NCBI GenBank assembly: GCA_902806295.1
Contig: CADCWB010000038.1
Location: 1-9,337, forward strand
Length of the DNA stretch: 9,337 bases
DNA from: an uncultured Sphingomonas sp.
GTDB taxonomy: Bacteria; Pseudomonadota; Alphaproteobacteria; Sphingomonadales; Sphingomonadaceae
Reading direction: 5' to 3'
The notes beneath the pieces were generated by a model. It had not been told where the DNA came from and searched no databases. It worked only from the letters and a program-made list of their open reading frames with translations. Shown piece by piece: positions 1 through 7,692 of the stretch (positions within the stretch are counted from its first letter, which is position 1; the number at the start of each line of letters is the position of its first letter). Both the position numbers and the translations under genes were made by a program.

Positions 1-594
<594 letters not shown>

Positions 595-657
595 GTTTCG
601 AAGCCGTAGCCGAGAAGCCGCTTGGAAATCCACGCCGTTATCGCCAGAAGGCGCGCT
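595..657. promoter_or_regulatory. Divergent intergenic region between purM and the DUF2066-like gene
   Basis: These 63 bases separate two divergent start codons, so promoters for both directions should lie here or just inside the coding regions. I found no convincing -35/-10 pair on either strand. The clearest signal is a plus-strand Shine-Dalgarno AGAAGG at 646-651, six bases before the ATG at 658, which decides the start of the downstream gene. The promoter role is inferred from gene layout only. Confidence 0.35.
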
Positions 658-1941
658 ATGCTGCCCACCCGGACGGTTCGCCTTCTCCTTGCCGCCTTTG
701 CGCTGTTCGCCGTCACCGGTGGAGCCGTATGGGCGCAACTCGAGTCCGGCGACCGCGGAATCCTGCCGTTGGATAGCAGCAACACGCTGGAGATCGGCGG
801 GATCAAGGTCGACGTCGGCGGCAAGAGTGCCGAGGAAGCACGCTACGCCGGCTGGCGCATCGCCCAGCGGGAAGGCTTCAAGGCCTTGTGGGCAAAGACG
901 CATGGACGCCCGGCAAGCGAAGCGCCGACTCTGCCGGACTCGACCCTTGATGGGCTGGTCAGCTCAATCATCGTCGAGCAGGAACGGATTGGCCCAACGC
1001 GCTACATCGCATCCCTCGGAGTGCTGTTCGACCGTGCGCGGGCGGGTGAACTGCTGGGGGTGGCCGGGCAGGTGCGGCGATCGGCGCCCATGCTGCTGAT
1101 CCCGATTACAGTCACGGGCGGCACCATGACGAGCGTTGAGGTGCGCAATGCGTGGCAGCGGGCCTGGGCCGAGTTCCGCACCTCCCAAAGCCCGATCGAC
1201 TATGTCCGGGTATCCGGGATGGGCATCGACCCGCTGCTGGTGAACGCCGCGCAAACGGCGCGCCCGGGCCGCGGCTGGTGGCGCAATATCGTCGACCTCT
1301 ATGGCGCTGCCGACGTGCTGGTGGCGCAGGTCCAGGTGCGCCGAATTTATCCCGGAGGGCCGGCTGCGGCGACCTTTGTCGGCTATTTTGGCGCTGACCG
1401 ACGTCCGCTCGGGAGCTTCACCTTGACCGCGCAGAACAGCGCTGGCCTGCAGGCGATGATGAACGAGGGCGCTCAGCAGATGGACGCGCTGTTCACCCGC
1501 TGGCTGGCGGCCGGTGAGCTTCAGCCCGACCAGAGCCTGATCATCGTCGAACCGCCGCCACCCGTGCTGGAGGAGGAAGCCCCAGTCGAGCAGCAGCAGC
1601 GGGCCGAGGTGCCGACGCGAGTCATTCAAATCGTGGTCACCAGTCCCTATTCGCCGGTTGGCTGGCTGCGCTCAATTCCGGGGGTCATCAGTGTGCAGGA
1701 GTTCGGCTCGGCGGTGCTGGCGGTGACCTATCGCGGCGAACAGTCCCAGCTGGCGGCGGCGCTTGCCGCACGCGGCTGGCAGACGGACGTGGCGGCGGGA
1801 GGCGTGTTCCGAATCACGGGTTATCGCGCGGCCCCGGCAGCACCGCCGGCGCAACCGGCACCAGCGCAGCCGGCGCCGGCCCAACCGCCACCGCAGCCAG
1901 TACCCCAGGCTCAACCCGCGCCGCAGGGCCGGAGCGACTGA
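658..1941 (+). CDS. Secreted DUF2066-like protein with Pro/Ala-rich C-terminal tail
   Basis: This encodes 427 residues of unknown function. Residues 1-26 form a Sec signal peptide: a basic start (MLPTRTVR), a hydrophobic core, and a likely cleavage site VWA|Q, so the protein is probably periplasmic. The body (about 27-295) resembles DUF2066 proteins, which I recall being encoded next to purM and hda in other proteobacteria; this is family recall, not a search. A Pro/Glu/Gln-rich linker (about 297-320) leads to a compact segment (about 322-388) whose alternating strand/helix pattern suggests a ferredoxin-like fold. It has no CxxC metal site, so any heavy-metal-domain label would be structural only. 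Residues 391-427 are Pro/Ala/Gln-rich. I chose the ATG at 658 over an in-frame TTG at 622 because it has a Shine-Dalgarno and puts the signal peptide at the N-terminus. Its stop overlaps the hdaA start by one base (TGATG), implying co-translation. Confidence 0.8.
   Translation: MLPTRTVRLLLAAFALFAVTGGAVWAQLESGDRGILPLDSSNTLEIGGIKVDVGGKSAEEARYAGWRIAQREGFKALWAKTHGRPASEAPTLPDSTLDGLVSSIIVEQERIGPTRYIASLGVLFDRARAGELLGVAGQVRRSAPMLLIPITVTGGTMTSVEVRNAWQRAWAEFRTSQSPIDYVRVSGMGIDPLLVNAAQTARPGRGWWRNIVDLYGAADVLVAQVQVRRIYPGGPAAATFVGYFGADRRPLGSFTLTAQNSAGLQAMMNEGAQQMDALFTRWLAAGELQPDQSLIIVEPPPPVLEEEAPVEQQQRAEVPTRVIQIVVTSPYSPVGWLRSIPGVISVQEFGSAVLAVTYRGEQSQLAAALAARGWQTDVAAGGVFRITGYRAAPAAPPAQPAPAQPAPAQPPPQPVPQAQPAPQGRSD
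1828..1938 (+). repeat. Pro/Ala/Gln-rich low-complexity tail coding repeat
   Basis: The last 37 codons of the DUF2066-like gene encode imperfect units such as AQPAP and PAQP, repeated in a degenerate way at the DNA level (gcgcagccggcgccg-like units). This is a low-complexity, probably disordered periplasmic tail, and such repeats can vary in length between strains. It is part of the coding region, not a separate element. Confidence 0.7.
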
Positions 1942-2561
1942 TGCGCCCGCCCGACCAGATCGCGCTTCCGCTCGACTGGCCGCAAGGGGGCGATGACAGC
2001 CGGTTCATCCTGGGCCAGGCGAACAGCGCCGCGTTCGAGCATTTGCGACGCTGGAGCATGTGGCCGGTCAAGGCGACGGTGCTGACGGGCCCGCGCCGGT
2101 CGGGACGATCGCTGCTGGCGCGCAACTTCATCGTTCGGGTCGGCGGACGCTTGTTCGACAATGCTCAGCGCCATGACGAAGAAGAGCTGTTCCATGCCTG
2201 GAACGCGGCGCAGGACAGCGGTCGGCCGCTGGTGATGGTGACCGATGAGGTGCCGCCCGAATGGAGCCCGGCGCTCCCCGACCTGCGCACCAGATTGGCC
2301 GTGACTCCGGTGGTTCGCATCCTGCCGCCCGACGACGAGCTGTTCGCCGCCATCCTGCGGCGCTTATTCGCGGATCGCGGCCTGCATCTTCCGGGCGAGG
2401 CGCTGCGTTATGTGGTGGCGCGGGTGACCCGCGATTATTGGACTGCCGAGCGGGTGGTGGAGGCGATCGATCGCTTCGCCATCGCGGAGCGGGCGCGGCT
2501 GACGGTGCCCACCGTCAGGCGGGCGCTGGTCACGTCCGGGCTGATCGACGGAGCAGTTTGA
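1941..2561 (+). CDS. hdaA: HdaA/DnaA-family regulatory inactivator of replication initiation
   Basis: Hda proteins are short AAA+ relatives of DnaA that bind the replicative sliding clamp and stimulate ATP hydrolysis by DnaA, limiting re-initiation. This 206-residue protein has the expected size. Near the N-terminus, QIALPL (6-11) matches the clamp-binding motif of Hda. The AAA+ core follows, with a Walker A-like GPRRSGRS (50-57), a Walker B-like stretch LVMVTD (97-102), and a box VII-like DLRTRL (114-119) whose arginines could serve as the finger acting on DnaA. A small helical lid covers about 160-200. The P-loop lysine is replaced by arginine (R56) and the second Walker B acid is not canonical (TDE), so nucleotide hydrolysis may be weak. 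There is no DNA-binding domain, which excludes DnaA itself. GGAG at 1931-1934 is a ribosome site six bases before the ATG, which overlaps the previous stop by one base; the stop abuts ppk1 directly. Confidence 0.9.
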   Translation: MRPPDQIALPLDWPQGGDDSRFILGQANSAAFEHLRRWSMWPVKATVLTGPRRSGRSLLARNFIVRVGGRLFDNAQRHDEEELFHAWNAAQDSGRPLVMVTDEVPPEWSPALPDLRTRLAVTPVVRILPPDDELFAAILRRLFADRGLHLPGEALRYVVARVTRDYWTAERVVEAIDRFAIAERARLTVPTVRRALVTSGLIDGAV

Positions 2562-4712
2562 GTGAACGCGCCCACTGACATCAAGCGGTCACGAAGCGGA
2601 CACAAGCCGGGGCCCATGTCACGCTTGTTCAACCGGGAGCTATCCTGGCTCGCGTTCAACCGCCGCGTGCTCGAGGAGGCTGCCAACCCGGTTCATCCAC
2701 TGCTGGAGCGGCTGCGCTTCCTGTCGATCAGCGGAACCAACCTCGACGAATTCTTCATGGTTCGGGTGGCGGGCCTAAAGGAACAGCAGCTGGAGGGGCT
2801 TGAGGAATCGTCCAAGGACGGGCTGACAGCCGGGCAGCAGCTCGCGCTGATCAGCAAGGAGGCCGACCGCCTTGTCAGGGACCAGCAGGCGATGTGGGCC
2901 GAGCTAGGTCCATTGCTAGCTGCGGAGGGGGTTGGCGTACTGCTGCCTTCAGAGCTCGCTACAGATGCGCGGGATTGGCTGCGCGCGTTCTTCGCGACCC
3001 ACATCCTCCCCGTGCTGACGCCTCTGGCGATCGATCCTTCGCACCCTTTCCCGTTCATTCCCAACGGTGGGTTCAGCCTGATCTTCGCAATGCTCGACCC
3101 CGCCGATGGTGAGTTGGTCAACGAAGTGCTGATGATCCCGGCGTCCATGCCGCGCTTTATCAGGGTGCCGGGCGAGCAGGCTCGGTTCGTGGCGATCGAC
3201 ACGGCCGTCGCGGCTCACCTCGACCTGATGTTTCCCGGGTTCGAACTCATCGCTGCGGGATCGTTCCGGGTGTTGCGGGACAGCGATATCGAGATCGAGG
3301 AAGACGCAGAGGATCTCGTGCGCCACTTTCGGTCGGCGCTCAAGGAACGGCGCCGGGGGCGGGTTATCCGGCTCGAGTTCAGTGCCGAGACGCCCGAGGA
3401 GCTGGAGCTGCTGGTCCGCGAGGGACTGAAGGCCGAGCACGCGATCATTGCCGAAAGCGGTGGCTTCATCGGCATTTCGGACCTTGCTCAACTGGTGGAT
3501 ATTGAGCGGCCCGACCACAAGTTTCCGCCTTACCAACCGCGGTTCCCCGAGCGCATCCGTGAACATGGTGGCGATTGCTTCGCGGCGATCCGGGCCAAGG
3601 ATTTGGTCGTCCACCATCCCTACGAGAGTTTCGAAGTGGTGGTCGCATTCCTGCGCCAAGCTGCGAGCGATCCGGATGTCGTGGCGATCAAGCAGACCCT
3701 CTATCGCGCGGGCAAGCAGTCGGCGATCATCGATGCGCTAGTTGCCGCGGCTGAGGCCGGCAAGTCGGTCACGGCCGTTGTGGAGCTCAAGGCACGCTTC
3801 GACGAAGAGCAGAACCTGCTGTGGGCTTCGCGGCTGGAGCGGGCCGGCGTGCAGGTCGTCTACGGCTTCGTGGAATGGAAGACCCACGCCAAGGTTTCGA
3901 TGGTGGTGCGCAGGGAGGGCGACATCTTCCGCACCTATTGCCACTTTGGCACCGGCAACTACCATCCCACGACCGCGAAGATCTACACGGATCTCAGCTT
4001 CTTCACGGCGTCTCGGCGGGCAGCGCGGGACGCAGCCAAGCTGTTCAACTACATTTCCGGCTATGTTCCGCCTCGCGGGCTGGAATTAATCACCATGAGC
4101 CCGCTGACCCTGCGGCCCAAGCTGATCGTCTGGATCGAGTCCGAGATCGCCAGTGCTAAGGCCGGCAAGCCCGCGGCAATCTGGGCCAAGATGAACAGCC
4201 TGGTCGACCCGCGAATCATCGACAAGCTGTACGAGGCGAGCGAAGCAGGCGTGTCGATCGACCTGGTGATCCGCGGCGTCTGCTGCCTTCGTCCGGGCGT
4301 CGCGGGCCTGTCGGAGAACATCCGGGTCAAGAGCATCGTCGGCCGCTTTCTTGAGCATAGTCGGATTTGGGCCTTCGCTAACGGCGCGCGGCTGCCGCAC
4401 CCGAAAGCGAGGGTATATATCTCGTCGGCCGACTGGATGCCGCGCAACCTGGACCGGCGGGTGGAGGTCGCAGTTCCGCTGGAGAACCCGACGGTGCACG
4501 CGCAGGTGCTGCAGCAGATCATGGTCGCCAACCTGATCGACAATCAGCAGAGCTGGACGCTAGACGGCGAGGGTCGCTACAGCCGGGTCCAGCCGGGCAA
4601 GAAGAGCTTCAACCTGCAGACCTATTTCATGACCAATCAGTCCATGTCGGGGCGCGGGCAGGCACTGGCGGGCAAAGCCGTGCCCAAGCTCCGGCTGGAC
4701 CAAGGCGGATGA
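2562..4712 (+). CDS. ppk1: Polyphosphate kinase 1
   Basis: PPK1 reversibly transfers the ATP gamma-phosphate onto polyphosphate chains through a phosphohistidine. The 716-residue length is typical. Domains in order: N-terminal helical domain beginning FNRELSWLAFNRR (23-35) with SGTNLDEF (57-64), whose N60 matches the ATP-contacting Asn of E. coli PPK; a head domain (about 125-320); then two phospholipase-D-like C-terminal domains. Visible active-site residues are R382 in KQTLYR, R412 in ARFDEE, H442 in KTHAK (the probable phosphorylated His), Y467 in FGTGNYH and H599 in FLEHSR, all by family correspondence. The GTG start directly follows the hdaA stop (TGAGTG), with GGAG at 2550-2553 eight bases upstream. 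An internal ATG at codon 19 (2616) would keep the whole conserved domain and remains possible. The ppx start overlaps the end of this gene by four bases, so synthesis and breakdown enzymes are coupled. Confidence 0.97.
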   Translation: MNAPTDIKRSRSGHKPGPMSRLFNRELSWLAFNRRVLEEAANPVHPLLERLRFLSISGTNLDEFFMVRVAGLKEQQLEGLEESSKDGLTAGQQLALISKEADRLVRDQQAMWAELGPLLAAEGVGVLLPSELATDARDWLRAFFATHILPVLTPLAIDPSHPFPFIPNGGFSLIFAMLDPADGELVNEVLMIPASMPRFIRVPGEQARFVAIDTAVAAHLDLMFPGFELIAAGSFRVLRDSDIEIEEDAEDLVRHFRSALKERRRGRVIRLEFSAETPEELELLVREGLKAEHAIIAESGGFIGISDLAQLVDIERPDHKFPPYQPRFPERIREHGGDCFAAIRAKDLVVHHPYESFEVVVAFLRQAASDPDVVAIKQTLYRAGKQSAIIDALVAAAEAGKSVTAVVELKARFDEEQNLLWASRLERAGVQVVYGFVEWKTHAKVSMVVRREGDIFRTYCHFGTGNYHPTTAKIYTDLSFFTASRRAARDAAKLFNYISGYVPPRGLELITMSPLTLRPKLIVWIESEIASAKAGKPAAIWAKMNSLVDPRIIDKLYEASEAGVSIDLVIRGVCCLRPGVAGLSENIRVKSIVGRFLEHSRIWAFANGARLPHPKARVYISSADWMPRNLDRRVEVAVPLENPTVHAQVLQQIMVANLIDNQQSWTLDGEGRYSRVQPGKKSFNLQTYFMTNQSMSGRGQALAGKAVPKLRLDQGG

Positions 4713-6166
4713 CCTCAGGCCGGCCATTCGGACCTGTCGGAATCATCGATATCGGGTCCAACTCCGTGCGGTTCGTTGCGTACGGCGGGTCGGAGCGGGT
4801 GCCGAGCACGCTGTTCAATGAGAAGGTGATGGCTGGGCTCGGCCGTGGGCTCGATGAGAGCGGGCGATTGTCGGACAAGGCAATGGACGCGGCGATCGAG
4901 GCGCTGGGGCGCTTTCGCCTGCTCGCCCGCGAGATGAAGCTCAAGAAGCTTCATGCGGTCGCCACCGCCGCCGTGCGAGACGCCTCGAACGGACCTGACT
5001 TCCTGAAGCGAGCGGTGAAAGCTGGGATCAAGCCGGAGTTGATCAGTGGCGAGGAAGAGGCGCGACTCTCCGCCTTGGGCGTGATCTCGGCCATCCCGCA
5101 GGCGCGTGGCGTCGTGGCCGACCTGGGCGGGGGTAGCCTGGAGCTGATTCCAGTCGAGGGTGGCAGAACGGGTCCGGGCGTATCCCTGCCAATCGGCGTT
5201 TTGCGGCTGGGGAAGCGGGAGAGTGCGCGGGAAGTCGCCGCAACGCTAAAGGATGGAGTGCCCGCAGTTCTGCGAGATGCGGCGGAGGACAGCACTCTAT
5301 ACTTAGTCGGAGGCTCGTTCCGCGCCTTTGCTCAATTGGACCTACAGCTTACCGGTCACCCGTTGCCGATCGTGCATCAGCATTGCCTGACACCCGCGCG
5401 AGTACGCGAGTTGCGCCAACTCGTTCGATCCACGTCAATTGAGGAGCTCCGCGAGCGGGTGGGCGTGCAGTCCTCGCGTCTGCAGACCTTGCCGGCAGCC
5501 GCGGCAGTATTGGATGCTGCGTGCCGCGTTTTGTCGCCTCGGCGCATCATGGTGAGCGCCTTCGGCCTACGCGAAGGCATTTTGTACGACGATCTCAGTG
5601 TCGAGCGGAAGGCTGAGGATCCGTTGCTGGCCTCCGCGCTGGAGGTCGGGGAACGACTCGGCCGGTTCGGGGATCACGGTGCGTTGCTCGATCGATGGAT
5701 CGCTCCGCTCTTTCCTGACGACTCGGATTACGCGGCCAGGTTACGCCTTGCTGCCTGTCTACTCGCCGACGTGGCTTGGAACGCGCACCCGGATTTCCGG
5801 GCCGAGTGGGCGGTGGACATGGGCGTGCATGGCAATTGGGTGGGGATCGACTCTGAGGGCCGCGCCATTCTTGGCCGAGCGCTGTGCAGCGCGTTCAGCG
5901 GGGACGGCGGCTACGATGATGACGTGGGCGCGCTGGTCGAGCAGCGCGTGCTCGACCACGCCGATCGGTGGGGGCGGGCGATCAGACTGGCGCAGCGGCT
6001 GAGCGGGGGCACGGCAAGCCTGCTACGGCGCACCGGGATTGCTGTCGAAGGACAGCAACTGGTGCTCAGGCTTGAGGAGAGCGATCGATCCTTGTTCTCG
6101 GATGCGGTGCGCAAGCGGTTCAAGCAGCTGGGCTCCGCGCTCGGGCTAGAGCCGGTGCTGGCTTAG
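4709..6166 (+). CDS. ppx: Ppx/GppA-family exopolyphosphatase
   Basis: This family releases terminal phosphate from polyphosphate, or removes phosphate from pppGpp. Pairing with ppk1 favours exopolyphosphatase. Its 485 residues show the ASKHA (actin-like) fold: phosphate-1 loop IIDIGSNSVRF (12-22), TAAVRDASN (86-94), the catalytic acid segment SGEEEARL (113-120), phosphate-2 loop VADLGGGSLEL (136-146), VGGSFRA (200-206), and FGLREGILYD (285-294) closing the second lobe. A helical C-terminal extension (about 305-485) aligns in style with the HD-like region of long Ppx proteins, but the HD pair reads LLADVAW (351-357), so the metal-binding His is absent; as I recall, this is usual in alphaproteobacterial Ppx. 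The ATG overlaps the ppk1 stop (ATGA), with the purine-rich AAGGCGG just upstream. The TAG stop overlaps the stop of the convergent I78 gene. A GppA role cannot be excluded from sequence alone. Confidence 0.93.
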   Translation: MTSGRPFGPVGIIDIGSNSVRFVAYGGSERVPSTLFNEKVMAGLGRGLDESGRLSDKAMDAAIEALGRFRLLAREMKLKKLHAVATAAVRDASNGPDFLKRAVKAGIKPELISGEEEARLSALGVISAIPQARGVVADLGGGSLELIPVEGGRTGPGVSLPIGVLRLGKRESAREVAATLKDGVPAVLRDAAEDSTLYLVGGSFRAFAQLDLQLTGHPLPIVHQHCLTPARVRELRQLVRSTSIEELRERVGVQSSRLQTLPAAAAVLDAACRVLSPRRIMVSAFGLREGILYDDLSVERKAEDPLLASALEVGERLGRFGDHGALLDRWIAPLFPDDSDYAARLRLAACLLADVAWNAHPDFRAEWAVDMGVHGNWVGIDSEGRAILGRALCSAFSGDGGYDDDVGALVEQRVLDHADRWGRAIRLAQRLSGGTASLLRRTGIAVEGQQLVLRLEESDRSLFSDAVRKRFKQLGSALGLEPVLA

Positions 6167-6450
6167 CCGCAGCGGGCTCGTTCCACTCGGTTGCCAGTGT
6201 CCAGGGTTATTCGCAGCCGGTCGGAGCGATAGTCCATCGTGACCATCATGCCAGGCTGAATCCATTGCACCGTCTTGGCGCCCGATAACTGCAGCAGCTC
6301 GCGGGCGAGCTCGGCTGTGGCAGGCTGGCCGACAAAGCGGTCTAGGCCCTCGTTGAGGCATTCGCCAGCTCCGGCAATGGCAACTTCCTGGGCGGGGACG
6401 GTGGCGCAGGCCGCGAGTGGCAGCACCGCTAGAGCGATTAGCTCACGCAT
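6163..6450 (-). CDS. I78-family peptidase inhibitor-like lipoprotein
   Basis: This small 95-residue protein begins with a lipoprotein signal: MRELIALAVLPLAAC, with lipobox LAAC and lipidated Cys at residue 15, so it is probably membrane-anchored on the periplasmic side. The mature part has the I78 inhibitor pattern: Cys31, LDRFVGQPA (36-44), then QPGMMVTMDYRSDRL (65-79), ITLD and a terminal CG, with Cys31 and Cys94 able to form the family's disulfide. I78 members inhibit serine proteases in fungi (the Aspergillus elastase inhibitor); bacterial members are mostly uncharacterised, so inhibition here is inferred. The start overlaps the rnd stop by eight bases and has a perfect AGGAG at 6458-6462, seven bases upstream inside rnd, so it is probably co-transcribed with rnd and translationally coupled. 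The stop overlaps the ppx stop from the opposite direction. Confidence 0.86.
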   Translation of the reverse strand: MRELIALAVLPLAACATVPAQEVAIAGAGECLNEGLDRFVGQPATAELARELLQLSGAKTVQWIQPGMMVTMDYRSDRLRITLDTGNRVERARCG

Positions 6451-7627
6451 CCACTTGCTCCTTTTCGGTGCGGGTCATCTTGAGCTTGCCGTCCACAATC
6501 GCGAACGCCAGACGACCCTCGACCAGATCGAGCGCATCGCTGCCGAACTGGTCGAAACGCCAGCCGGACAGGATCGCCAGGCCATCGCGCACCCCGGCCG
6601 CAAGCGCCTCCACTTCGTCCGTGCGTGCGATGAGCTTGGGCGCGACACCAACCTCCTTGGCGCGGATTTTGAGCAACAGCTTCAGTAAGTCGCTGACCAG
6701 CGCGCCGTCCTTGGTGAGACCCGGCCGGCGCGGTTCGCGGTCGGGCAGGTCCGCACCGCTCAAGGGTTGCGCGGACTCAAGCGCGGCCATCAACCGGGCG
6801 CCGATGTCATTGGTCTTCCATCCGGTCGACAGACCCCGCACCCGGCCGAGATCATCTTGGGTCTTAGGAGGGTGGCCAGCAAGCTCGTTAAGCGTGTCAT
6901 CCTTGATGACCCGCCCGCGGGGGAGGTTCTTGCCGCGCGCCTCGGTCTCGCGCCATGCGGCGAGCGCTTTCAAGCGGCCGAGCACGGCAGGATTGCGGCT
7001 TGGTAGCTTGAGCCGTTTCCACGCGTCCTCCGGCGGGAAGGCAAAAGATGATGGATCGGCGAGGCGTTCCATCTCCTCATCGAGCCATATGCCGCGACCG
7101 TTGCGGCGCAGCTTTTCGACCATGCGCGGGAAGATGGTCGCAAGATGGGTGACATCGCCGATCGCATAGTCAATCTGGCGCTGGTCCAGTGGTCGGCGGC
7201 TCCAGTCGGTGAATCGCGCGCCCTTGTCCAGGCTGTGGCCGAGCATGGACTCGATCAGGTTCGAATAGCCCACCTGTTCCCCGAAGCCCAAGGCCATCGC
7301 CGCCACCTGCGTGTCGAACAGGGGATACGGCGTTTTGCCGGTCAGATTGTGAACGATCTCAAGATCCTGCCCGCCGGCATGGAAGACCTTCAGCACTTCC
7401 TGATTGGCGACCAGCAGATCCCATAGGGGAGCGAGGTCCAACCCCTCCGCTTTGGGGTCGATCGCCGCGGCCTCGTCGGGTGAGGCGATCTGCAGCAGGC
7501 AGAGATCCGGCCAGTAGGTGTTCTCGCGCATGAACTCGGTGTCGACCGCAACGAAATCGTGCTTGGACAAGCGCTCGACCAGATCGGCAAGGGTCTGGCT
7601 CTCGGTAATCAGGGGATGAATCTGCAT
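6443..7627 (-). CDS. rnd: Ribonuclease D
   Basis: RNase D is a 3'-to-5' exoribonuclease that trims tRNA and other stable RNA precursors in the cytosol. The 394-residue protein has a complete DEDDy nuclease domain (about 1-170): D29 and E31 in VDTEF, D88 in HAGGQDLEI, and Y154/D158 in YAIGDVTHL. FDTQVAAMALG (104-114) and the segment around SLDKGARFTDWSRRPL (132-147) are also typical. An HRDC domain follows (about 210-290, with the core LKALAAWRETEARGKN), then a second HRDC-like C-terminal region, giving the usual family length. The ATG at 7627 matches the normal N-terminus (IHPLITES) but has only a weak GGGAA ribosome site very close to it. The I78 lipoprotein gene overlaps its 3' end by eight bases. 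Confidence 0.96.
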   Translation of the reverse strand: MQIHPLITESQTLADLVERLSKHDFVAVDTEFMRENTYWPDLCLLQIASPDEAAAIDPKAEGLDLAPLWDLLVANQEVLKVFHAGGQDLEIVHNLTGKTPYPLFDTQVAAMALGFGEQVGYSNLIESMLGHSLDKGARFTDWSRRPLDQRQIDYAIGDVTHLATIFPRMVEKLRRNGRGIWLDEEMERLADPSSFAFPPEDAWKRLKLPSRNPAVLGRLKALAAWRETEARGKNLPRGRVIKDDTLNELAGHPPKTQDDLGRVRGLSTGWKTNDIGARLMAALESAQPLSGADLPDREPRRPGLTKDGALVSDLLKLLLKIRAKEVGVAPKLIARTDEVEALAAGVRDGLAILSGWRFDQFGSDALDLVEGRLAFAIVDGKLKMTRTEKEQVDA

Positions 7628-7636
7628 GTTCCCGAC

Positions 7637-7665
7637 GCTGTAGCCGGGCTCGCACAGGTTGACAA
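7637..7665 (-). promoter_or_regulatory. Candidate promoter for rnd
   Basis: On the minus strand, TTGTCA (7665-7660) is followed, after exactly 17 bases, by TACAGC (7642-7637), a weak sigma-70-like pair in the 65-base gap between the SRPBCC gene and rnd. The -10 ends only nine bases before the rnd ATG, so a transcript from it would have almost no leader. This is a pattern match only; rnd could instead be read through from the upstream gene. Confidence 0.28.
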
Positions 7666-7692
7666 AAGGAAGCGCGAACAGAGCCGAAGTGG

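Noticed and set aside
622..657. TTG start 12 codons upstream for the DUF2066-like protein
   Set aside because: No Shine-Dalgarno, and it would add an Arg-rich extension before the signal peptide; the ATG at 658 has AGAAGG at good spacing.
964..1629. Minus-strand open frame opposite the DUF2066-like gene
   Set aside because: Shadow frame; no ribosome site or family features, while the plus-strand frame has a signal peptide and coupling to hdaA.
2949..3659. Minus-strand open frame of 236 codons inside ppk1
   Set aside because: Antisense to conserved PPK1 sequence; high-GC artefact with no domain.
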